Below are positions 1 through 5,450 of a DNA stretch of 8,755 nucleotides, piece after piece. Source of the DNA: Treponema sp. (GTDB lineage Bacteria > Spirochaetota > Spirochaetia > Treponematales > Breznakiellaceae); contig JAISMQ010000048.1 of the NCBI GenBank assembly GCA_031276685.1, positions 1 through 8,755 on the forward strand, read 5' to 3'. Positions within the stretch are counted from its first letter, which is position 1, and every line of letters begins with the position of its first letter. Made by a program: the position numbers and the translations under genes. The notes below the pieces were generated by a model that made no database searches, had not been told where the DNA came from, and saw only the letters and a list, made by a program, of their open reading frames with translations.

Positions 1-432
1 GATAAGCCGCAGGCCCCGCGCCCCAATCCGGCGGCAGCACTCCGCGTCCTCGTCGCTAAGGGCCTGGGCCTCCCGCCGCGCCCGCCCGATCCTGCCGCCC
101 GGCGCTTCCAGGGCCCGGAGCATCCGGTCCACGGCCCAGGCCAGGTTGCTCGCGGTGGGCCGCGTAGCCTTGAGGGCCCGCCCGGCCTCCTCCAGCGCGG
201 GAAAATCCTCCGTTTCCGCGCAGGCCAGGTACATGCCCCAGGCGGCCGTGGCCCCGATAAGCCCCGCCCCCCGGACTAGCATGTCCCTGATGGCGCCGAC
301 CGCGTCGCCAAGGCTCCGCAGTTCCGCGATCTCAAAACGGTGGGGCAGCAGCGCCTGGTTGATGATCTTCACCACCGGCGGATCTTCCCCGTCCAGCCAA
401 ACCGTCCTGCAGCGCTTACCCCCGATAATCAT
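1..432 (-). CDS. mtnA: S-methyl-5-thioribose-1-phosphate isomerase, N-terminal part (cut by window edge)
   Basis: This gene converts 5-methylthioribose-1-phosphate to methylthioribulose-1-phosphate in the cytoplasm, in the methionine salvage pathway. I translated 144 codons from the ATG at 432-430; the reading frame is open to base 1, so the C-terminal part lies outside the window (family length is about 350 residues). Family landmarks seen are RTVWLDGE (residues 9-16), LPHRFE (29-34), AIRDMLVRGAGLIGATAA (47-64) and ATRPTASNLAWAVDRML (89-105). The RGA and TRPTA segments are the phosphate and sugar binding elements of the family. The catalytic Cys and Asp, normally near residues 160 and 240, are not in view. 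An in-frame TGA lies seven codons upstream of the chosen ATG, which supports this start, although the ribosome binding site is weak. It follows argG by 27 bases and is probably cotranscribed. One oddity is Gly57 where the family usually has Pro in VRGAP. Confidence 0.88.
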   Translation of the reverse strand, partial: MIIGGKRCRTVWLDGEDPPVVKIINQALLPHRFEIAELRSLGDAVGAIRDMLVRGAGLIGATAAWGMYLACAETEDFPALEEAGRALKATRPTASNLAWAVDRMLRALEAPGGRIGRARREAQALSDEDAECCRRIGARGLRLI

Positions 433-459
433 ACAAGGCCCCGCGCATCACAGCCCCCC

Positions 460-1740
460 TTAGGGCTTGCCGGCGGCCTTTCCGCCGCGCCCGCCCCGCC
501 CCGCGGGTTTGCCCAGCAGTTCCGCAGCCTTGGCCGCCCGGGCGGGTTTTTCCATCAGGGCCCGCACCAGCACGGGCAGCCCGTAAAGCCGGACGAAGCC
601 CTTGGAATCGGCGTGGTTGTAGAGATCCCCGGTGTCAAAGCTGGCGATACTGGCGTTGTAGAGGGAATAGGGCGAGCTGACCCCGGCGGAGATGACGTTC
701 CCCCGGAAGAGCCGGAGCTTTACCGAGCCCGTAACGGTCTTCTGGGTCGAATCCACAAACGCGGACAGGGCCTCCCGCAGGGGGGTAAACCAGAGCCCGC
801 CGTAGATCAGTTCGCCCATTTTCAGGGCCGCCTGCTGCTTAAAGGCGTAGGTCTGGCGGTCCAGGCAGATATGCTCCAGTTCCCGGTGGGCGAAGTAGAG
901 GATAGTCCCGCCGGGAGTCTCGTAGACCCCCCGGCTTTTCATCCCCACCACGCGGTTTTCCACAAGGTCGACAAGCCCCACGCCGTGGGCGCCGCCAAGC
1001 TTGTTCAGCGCGGCGATAAGGGCCGGCCCGTCCAGGCTCTTCCCGTTCAGGCTTACGGGGATTCCCTTTTCAAATTCGATCTCCAGATCTTCGCCCCTGG
1101 CGGGGGCCCGCTCCGGGGGGACGGACATCTTGAGCATCCGCCCGTAGCCGGGGGCGTTGGACGGATCCTCCAATTCCAAGCCCTCGTGCGAGATATGCCA
1201 CAGGTTGTCGTCCCGGCTGTAGGAATCCCGCCGCTTCACCGGGACCTCGATGTGCCGCCGCCGCAGGTAGCGGATCTCGTCCTCCCGGCTCTTCAGCTTC
1301 CAGACGCGCCAGGGGGCGATGATCTCCAGATCCGGGGCAAAGGCCATGATCCCCAGGTCAAAACGGATCTGGTCGTTGCCCTTCCCGGTAGCCCCGTGGG
1401 CGATAGCCTTGGCCTTTTCCTTCCTGGCCGCGTCCACCAGCACTTTGGCAATCAGGGGCCGGGCAATCGCCGTGCCCAGCAGGTATTTGTCCTCGTAAAC
1501 GGCCCCGGACTTCAGCATGGGCCAGAGGTAGCTTTCGACAAACTCTTTCTTGACATCCTGCACATAGCAGGAAGCGGCCCCTGTATCCAGCGCCCGCTTC
1601 TGAATCGCCTTCCAATCCGCCTCCTGTCCCACGTCAACACAGACCGCGACAATGTCGCAGTCGTAATTTTCCTTTAGCCAGGGGATGATCACCGTCGTAT
1701 CCAGGCCGCCCGAATAGGCCAGGACAATTTTCATCTTCAT
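460..1740 (-). CDS. argG: Argininosuccinate synthase
   Basis: ArgG joins citrulline and aspartate with ATP hydrolysis to form argininosuccinate, the penultimate step of arginine synthesis, in the cytoplasm. The 426-residue protein is slightly longer than the usual 400 or so. The N-terminal PP-loop AYSGGLDT is at residues 8-15, and the GATGKGNDQIRFD signature of the synthetase domain is at 116-128. YEDKYLLGTAIARPLIAK (82-99) and the DLVENRVVGMKSRGVYETPGG region are also typical. A clear AGGAG (1746-1750) precedes the ATG at 1740 by 5 bases; a second ATG two codons later (1734) is 11 bases from it and is nearly as plausible. The C-terminus carries an extra Gly/Arg/Lys-rich tail (412-426, PAGRGGRGGKAAGKP). 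argH is not adjacent. Downstream, mtnA starts after 27 bases, suggesting one transcript. The large antisense frames over this gene are GC-driven shadows. Confidence 0.97.
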   Translation of the reverse strand: MKMKIVLAYSGGLDTTVIIPWLKENYDCDIVAVCVDVGQEADWKAIQKRALDTGAASCYVQDVKKEFVESYLWPMLKSGAVYEDKYLLGTAIARPLIAKVLVDAARKEKAKAIAHGATGKGNDQIRFDLGIMAFAPDLEIIAPWRVWKLKSREDEIRYLRRRHIEVPVKRRDSYSRDDNLWHISHEGLELEDPSNAPGYGRMLKMSVPPERAPARGEDLEIEFEKGIPVSLNGKSLDGPALIAALNKLGGAHGVGLVDLVENRVVGMKSRGVYETPGGTILYFAHRELEHICLDRQTYAFKQQAALKMGELIYGGLWFTPLREALSAFVDSTQKTVTGSVKLRLFRGNVISAGVSSPYSLYNASIASFDTGDLYNHADSKGFVRLYGLPVLVRALMEKPARAAKAAELLGKPAGRGGRGGKAAGKP

Positions 1741-1745
1741 AATAA

Positions 1746-1750
1746 CTCCT
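1746..1750 (-). promoter_or_regulatory. Ribosome binding site of argG
   Basis: AGGAG on the minus strand lies 5 bases before the ATG at 1740 and 11 bases before the in-frame ATG at 1734. The spacing slightly favours the upstream start; homologues commonly begin near either. Confidence 0.75.
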
Positions 1751-1780
1751 GTATAGCAAGGCTTTTTCCAAAACTAACCG

Positions 1781-1803
1781 GTCGGTACTGCAGTCAGTCG
1801 GTA
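1781..1803. repeat. Short direct repeat at the argG promoter (possible operator)
   Basis: The heptamer GTCGGTA occurs at 1781-1787 and again at 1797-1803, a 16-base period, with a palindromic ACTGCAGT (1787-1794) between the copies. The pair begins a few bases downstream of the transcription start predicted from the argG promoter at 1813-1841, a usual place for a repressor site. No known operator consensus was recognised, so the regulatory role is inference from position only. Confidence 0.3.
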
Positions 1804-1812
1804 ACGCAGGGG

Positions 1813-1841
1813 AGCATAGCACAAAGGCCGGAAAAGGGCAA
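1813..1841 (-). promoter_or_regulatory. Candidate sigma-70 promoter of argG-mtnA
   Basis: On the minus strand TTGCCC (1841-1836) and TATGCT (1818-1813) match the -35 and -10 consensus at four of six bases each, with an exact 17-base spacer. The predicted start near 1806 gives a leader of about 65 bases ending in the argG ribosome binding site. Between this element and the promoter at 2014 I saw no other gene or structured element (1842-2013). Confidence 0.5.
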
Positions 1842-2013
1842 AGCCGGGTCCGGACGGGGGCCGGGCCAGCGCCCGTTATGCCAAATTTGACCCGGAACCA
1901 GCAGAAATTTAACATTCTGGCGCGCCGCCGGGGGCTTGTACAAACCAAGGAAAAGGAGTATGGAAAAGTAAAGCGCAATCTTCGGATTTTTACCAGTTTT
2001 CCGCGAAAAAGAT

Positions 2014-2042
2014 GTGACTATTCTGCGCGGGTATGGTAAGAT
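2014..2042 (+). promoter_or_regulatory. Candidate promoter of the secreted 215-residue protein, with extended -10
   Basis: GTGACT (2014-2019) and TAAGAT (2037-2042) are separated by 17 bases, each matching the consensus at four of six positions. A TG one base ahead of the -10 (2034-2035) gives an extended -10. Transcription would start near 2049 and produce a leader of about 70 bases that contains two hairpins. Confidence 0.45.
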
Positions 2043-2050
2043 GATGGGGC

Positions 2051-2113
2051 GGCGGGGTTTCCCCGTCCAGCTTTCAGGAGGGTTTCTCCTGGCGAACATA
2101 CTTCCGTAAGGAG
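2051..2113 (+). promoter_or_regulatory. Structured 5' leader with two hairpins and a duplicated Shine-Dalgarno
   Basis: Hairpin 1 spans 2051-2067: CGGGG/CCCCG, extended by a G-U and a G-C pair around a TTT loop. Hairpin 2 spans 2075-2091: CAGGAG pairs with CTCCTG around GGTTT. The left arm of hairpin 2 begins a perfect AGGAGG (2076-2081) that has no start codon at a usable distance. The real ribosome binding site AAGGAG is at 2108-2113, 6 bases before the ATG. The segment CTCCT (2086-2090) can pair with AGGAG at 2076-2080 or with AGGAG at 2109-2113, so two mutually exclusive folds are possible. Whether this acts as a switch is inference. Confidence 0.4.
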
Positions 2114-2119
2114 TGGATT

Positions 2120-2767
2120 ATGAAACGGTTGATCCTGTTGTTGGTGGTTTTCGTCGTCTCTGTGGCGCTGTACGCCCAAGTTTCCGTTCCGGCATACACC
2201 GTCGGGGCCGGTTCCTGGAATCTGTCGGGGGGCAGGCTTTATCAGAACGATGAGGGCGCACGGCTGGCCAAGGTGAACATCCGGGTACCGCAGGACGGGC
2301 CCATGGTATACGAATTTAACGCCCGTTACGAAGCCGGGGGGGAAGACGGCCACGGCGGCTTCGGAATCCACGTTTTCGCGGACAAAGTAATCAACAGCCC
2401 GTCGTGGGGCTGCGGCCGTTCCTACCTGCTGTGGCTTAACTACGACGAAAACCCCCAGGATCCCAAGATCCCCAGCGGTTTGAGCGCCCAGGTATACCGG
2501 AGTTACAGTAATTCCTACATGGAACTGATCGACAGCATCGATTTGAACGAATACGTCGCGGACGTGTACGTGGAAGACCTTGAGTACCCGGTACCCTTCA
2601 AGATCCTCGTGGACGGCGTTACCGGCGAAGTCCGGGTGTACGACCCCCGGGACCCCGACCTTAATGACTACTTCTACTACAGCATCCCCGCGGGCCTCCC
2701 CCTAAAGGGGGAATGGGTGGCCCTGCGGACCAACGGCGTCAACCTGTCCTTTGCCGTGGGCCTTTAA
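2120..2767 (+). CDS. Secreted protein of unknown function, probable beta-sandwich
   Basis: I do not recognise a named family. The 215-residue product starts with a classical Sec signal peptide: two basic residues, then a hydrophobic stretch (4-17), with likely cleavage after LYA at residue 19. There is no lipobox cysteine. The mature part is rich in short beta-like strands and aromatic residues. It starts with a GSWNLSGGRLYQND segment (31-44), followed by YEFNARYEAGGEDGHGGFGIHVFAD (64-88) and VPFKILVDGVTGEVRVYDP (158-176), and ends in an NLSFAVGL strand. This pattern resembles concanavalin/laminin-G-like jelly rolls, including the DUF1080-type sugar-associated domains, but that is an impression of fold only. 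Two cysteines are present at most, with one in WGCGR (97-100). AAGGAG at 2108-2113 decides the start. The gene stands alone, with its own promoter, a structured leader and a strong terminator. Confidence 0.8.
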   Translation: MKRLILLLVVFVVSVALYAQVSVPAYTVGAGSWNLSGGRLYQNDEGARLAKVNIRVPQDGPMVYEFNARYEAGGEDGHGGFGIHVFADKVINSPSWGCGRSYLLWLNYDENPQDPKIPSGLSAQVYRSYSNSYMELIDSIDLNEYVADVYVEDLEYPVPFKILVDGVTGEVRVYDPRDPDLNDYFYYSIPAGLPLKGEWVALRTNGVNLSFAVGL

Positions 2768-2785
2768 CAGAGCGCACGGGGGCGT

Positions 2786-2812
2786 AAAAAACCGGCTTCC
2801 GGCCGGTTTTTT
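2786..2812 (+). terminator. Strong hairpin terminator, symmetric (bidirectional)
   Basis: An 11-base perfect stem pairs AAAAAACCGGC (2786-2796) with GCCGGTTTTTT (2802-2812) around a 5-base loop. The T6 tract follows the GC core on the plus strand and the A6 tract gives the same on the minus strand, so it can stop transcription from both sides. It begins 19 bases after the stop codon of the secreted protein. Confidence 0.9.
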
Positions 2813-2914
2813 GCCCTGAACTGCCAAATGGACCGTCTTCGGCATCCCGGGCAGCCCGATAACCGCGAAAGGGGCAAGAATCGCGGCGCCATCCCCGCCC
2901 TTTACGGCGGGGCG

Positions 2915-3499
2915 TTGCGCCCGTGTTTTTCAAAGAAGACCGTCGCAGCCCTGGGCGCGGTCTTTGCCTTTTTCCTCGTCCCCTTCTGCCTTGCCGCCCA
3001 GGAAAACCACGAGCTTACGCTGGCCAACCTGTACTACGATGCGGACGATTACGCCAAAGCCTGCACCCATTTCCAAAACCTGATCCTGTGGCACGGGGAG
3101 GCCGGGTTTTCCGGCACGATGTTCTACCGTTACGCCTACAGCCACGAGCGCCTGCGGGGCCTCGACGCTACGGCCCTTAAGATCTACGCCCTTTCCCTGT
3201 ACTACTTCCGGCAGGAAGGCCGGCCCGATTCCCCGTATGCGCGTTACGCCGCCGGCAAGCTGAAAAGCGCCCCCCCGGATCCGGATAGCGCCGCAGCCCT
3301 GCTGGAAGAACTCCGGGCCGGCATCGATGAGGAACGGAAAACCCTGTTCTACCGCCGGGCGGACCGGATCTACAGCTTTTTTTCCCGCTTCAGCCTGTTC
3401 CAGTGGAAGATCATCGCCTCCCTTGCCATGACTATCCCGCTTTTCGCAGGAATTTTGATCCTCCAGGCCGGGGAAAAGCTGCCTAAAAAAAGCGGCTGA
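2915..3499 (+). CDS. Exported helical-repeat (TPR-like) protein with C-terminal membrane anchor
   Basis: Function is unknown. I place the start at TTG 2915, giving 194 residues, because the product then begins with a textbook signal peptide: RPCFSKK, a hydrophobic core at residues 9-26, and cleavage near LAA at 28. The ATG at 2828 in the same frame would add 29 polar residues, has no ribosome binding site, and lies only 15 bases after the terminator. The TTG is itself preceded only by a weak GGCGGGG. The mature part is helical with TPR-like patterning: ANLYYDADDYAKACTHFQNL and, further on, FYRYAYSHERL and ALKIYALSLYYFRQ. A hydrophobic segment at 166-183 followed by a short basic tail (EKLPKKSG) predicts membrane anchoring with most of the protein in the periplasm. 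The architecture recalls BatE-like TPR proteins, but no other bat gene is nearby. It converges on the transporter operon with an 81-base gap and no visible hairpin terminator. Confidence 0.65.
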   Translation: MRPCFSKKTVAALGAVFAFFLVPFCLAAQENHELTLANLYYDADDYAKACTHFQNLILWHGEAGFSGTMFYRYAYSHERLRGLDATALKIYALSLYYFRQEGRPDSPYARYAAGKLKSAPPDPDSAAALLEELRAGIDEERKTLFYRRADRIYSFFSRFSLFQWKIIASLAMTIPLFAGILILQAGEKLPKKSG

Positions 3500-3528
3500 C
3501 ACACAAGGGAACTTTTTTCACCTGTATT

Positions 3529-3549
3529 TTTAACAACTTTAACAACTTT
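3529..3549. repeat. Short tandem repeat TTTAACAAC
   Basis: Two perfect copies of a 9-base unit (3529-3537, 3538-3546) are followed by TTT (3547-3549), in the convergent gap between the TPR-like gene and the last permease gene. The rest of this gap (3500-3580) holds a T6 run but no stem that would make a terminator. Confidence 0.7.
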
Positions 3550-3580
3550 CGTATCGCCCACAGTCTCTCACCGCCGCAAG

Positions 3581-4477
3581 CTAACCTTTTATGCTGCCTA
3601 TCACCAGACCTTTTACAAAGTACTTCTGCAAGAACGGATAGATGGCCAGCATGGGAAACGCGCCCAGGAAAAGCTGTGCCGCGCGCCCGGTACGGGCGTT
3701 TATCATACCGACAATAAGATTATAGTCGCCCGTGCCGACCAGGCGAAGGATCTGATCGATGTTGGTCAGGAGGGTCTGCAGATAGGTTTGCAGGGGGTAG
3801 CGATCGGGGCTCTGCATGTAGATCATCCCGCCAAACCAGTCGTTCCAGTGGCCCACAATGGAGAAAAGCGCCATCGTAGCCAGGGCCGGTTTCAGGAGGG
3901 GCAGCAACACCCTCACCAATCGGTAGAACACCCCCGCCCCGTCAATTATCGCCGCTTCCTCAATGTCCTGGGGCATCTGGCGCATAAAGTTCATCAGCAT
4001 AACCCCGGAACCCACGGGCATCATCCCCGGCAGGATCAGCGCCCACAGGCTGTTTAGGAGACCCAGTTTTACCACCACGAGGTATGTGGGAATAAGGCCG
4101 CCGCCGATGATCATCGTGGTCACGAAGTAGATCATGTACAGATTCCGGCCCCGGAATTTTTCCCTGCTTTTTGAAAGCGGATAGGCGAAGAGCGTTATCA
4201 TCACCATGTTGGTACAGACGCCCAGGACAACCCGCTCCATAGAGATGAAAAAGGCCCGCATGAATTTACCCCCCAGAAGGGCAAATTCGTAACTTGAGAG
4301 GGTAAATTCTATGGGCCAAAACAGCACCTTTCCCGCGGACACCGGCGCGCTGGCGCTGAATGAAATTGCCAGCAAATTTACAAACGGAGCAAGACAGGTA
4401 ATACCTGTAACAATCAAAATGACATGGTTGACTACATTAAAAACCCGCTGCCCTCTGGTATAAAACAAATTGCCCAT
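3581..4477 (-). CDS. Carbohydrate ABC transporter permease, LplC/YtcP type (CUT1)
   Basis: This is one of two inner-membrane permease subunits of a sugar importer. The 298-residue length fits the family. Six hydrophobic segments can be seen, roughly at residues 13-40, 74-101, 113-134, 137-163, 194-212 and 266-284. The cytoplasmic EAA loop that contacts the ATPase is EEAAIIDGAG at 173-182, followed by the conserved RLVRVLLPLLKPALAT. The C-terminus ends in FVKGLVIGSIKG, as expected for LplC/YtcP proteins, which commonly finish in VKG-x-x-x-GS-x-KG. AAGGAG (4484-4489) lies 6 bases before the ATG at 4477. The gene follows its partner permease after 36 bases and is the last gene of the operon. The substrate cannot be read from the permease; the neighbouring beta-helix hydrolase suggests oligosaccharides cut from a plant or microbial polysaccharide. 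Confidence 0.93.
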   Translation of the reverse strand: MGNLFYTRGQRVFNVVNHVILIVTGITCLAPFVNLLAISFSASAPVSAGKVLFWPIEFTLSSYEFALLGGKFMRAFFISMERVVLGVCTNMVMITLFAYPLSKSREKFRGRNLYMIYFVTTMIIGGGLIPTYLVVVKLGLLNSLWALILPGMMPVGSGVMLMNFMRQMPQDIEEAAIIDGAGVFYRLVRVLLPLLKPALATMALFSIVGHWNDWFGGMIYMQSPDRYPLQTYLQTLLTNIDQILRLVGTGDYNLIVGMINARTGRAAQLFLGAFPMLAIYPFLQKYFVKGLVIGSIKG

Positions 4478-4513
4478 ACACCGCTCCTTGGAAAAATTGC
4501 CGGAGGCGTTTTA

Positions 4514-5437
4514 TCAAAACACCCGGTAACCGGCCAGCTTGTTCGCCATAACATGCGAAGTAATAATCAGAATTGCGGAAACAACAGACCTGAAAAGCCC
4601 CACCGCCGCGCCCACCGAATACTGCGCCTGCTGGATACCCATACGATACACAAAAGTATCGATAACATCCCCCGTTGAATACACGATGGGAGAATAGAGA
4701 TTGTAAATCTGATCAAAGCCCGCGCTTAGGATTCCGCTCAGGGAAAGGACGGAAAGCAGCACAATGGTGGGGGCCATCATTGGGATGGTGATGAAAACTG
4801 TCTGCTTCCAACGGCCCGCCCCGTCGATCATGGCCGACTCGTACAGTCCCGGGTCGATGCTGGCGAGGGAAGCAAGGTAGATCACCGTACCAAAACCAAA
4901 GCCCTTCCAGATGTCCGTTATAATTATCGTCCAGGGGAAGATTTTGGATTCGCTTAAAAACATAACCGGGGAAAAGCCGGCGGACTTGATAAACATATTC
5001 ACCACGCCGTCCAGGGACAGTATCTCCCACAAAATCCCTGCCAGGATAACCCAGGAGAGGAAATTGGGCATATACACGATGGTTTGAAAAATTTTCTTGA
5101 CCCAATGGTTCCGCAGTTCGTTCAACAGAAGCGCAAAGGTAACCGGAACCACAATGCCGCCAATGATCTTAAAAACGGCGATGTAGAGGGTGTTCCAGAT
5201 GGTTCGGATAAAATTAGGCTGGCTGAAAATCTGGTGGAAGTTTGCCATGCCCACCCAGGGAGAAGAAAACCCCATGGCAGCATTGTACCGCTGAAAGGCT
5301 ATGATAATTCCATATATCGGTATGTAATGAAAGACAAACAGCGCCAGGACGCATGGAAACAGCATGACATGAAAGGGCCACTGTGTTTTCAAATCGAGCG
5401 CGATTGGACGCTTTGGTACAACTGTTTTTTGCTTCAC
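4514..5437 (-). CDS. Carbohydrate ABC transporter permease, LplB/YtbP (UgpA-like) type
   Basis: This is the second inner-membrane permease subunit of the sugar importer, 307 residues. The N-terminal cytoplasmic stretch is followed by a membrane segment with FHYIPIYGIIIAFQRYN (36-52), a block typical of LplB/YtbP proteins, then WVGMANFHQIF (61-71). Further membrane segments lie at about 82-106, 120-140, 168-190, 222-240 and 278-298. The EAA loop is YESAMIDGAGRWKQ (199-212) followed by FITIPMMAPT. The start codon is GTG (5437-5435); GAGGAG (5445-5450) sits 7 bases upstream and directly abuts the stop codon of the hydrolase gene (5451-5453), so translation of the two is probably coupled. With the LplC-type subunit it should form the membrane pore; the ATPase must come from another locus. 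Confidence 0.93.
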   Translation of the reverse strand: MKQKTVVPKRPIALDLKTQWPFHVMLFPCVLALFVFHYIPIYGIIIAFQRYNAAMGFSSPWVGMANFHQIFSQPNFIRTIWNTLYIAVFKIIGGIVVPVTFALLLNELRNHWVKKIFQTIVYMPNFLSWVILAGILWEILSLDGVVNMFIKSAGFSPVMFLSESKIFPWTIIITDIWKGFGFGTVIYLASLASIDPGLYESAMIDGAGRWKQTVFITIPMMAPTIVLLSVLSLSGILSAGFDQIYNLYSPIVYSTGDVIDTFVYRMGIQQAQYSVGAAVGLFRSVVSAILIITSHVMANKLAGYRVF

Positions 5438-5444
5438 GGTTTTT

Positions 5445-5450
5445 CTCCTC
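5445..5450 (-). promoter_or_regulatory. Ribosome binding site supporting the GTG start of the LplB-type permease
   Basis: GAGGAG on the minus strand lies 7 bases from the GTG at 5437 and immediately follows the hydrolase stop codon at 5451-5453. It decides the non-ATG start and suggests translational coupling. Confidence 0.8.

Noticed and set aside
340..1677. Long plus-strand open frame of 445 codons opposite argG
   Set aside because: It is antisense to an unmistakable argG, is rich in Pro/Gly/His/Gln without domain pattern, and is explained by GC-rich third positions.
1634..2099. Two overlapping minus-strand frames in the divergent intergenic region
   Set aside because: They overlap the argG start and promoter in other frames, contain stretches typical of untranslated DNA, and overlap each other in different frames.
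3490..3530. Possible terminator in the T-rich convergent gap
   Set aside because: There are A7 and T6 runs but no GC-rich stem next to them on either strand.
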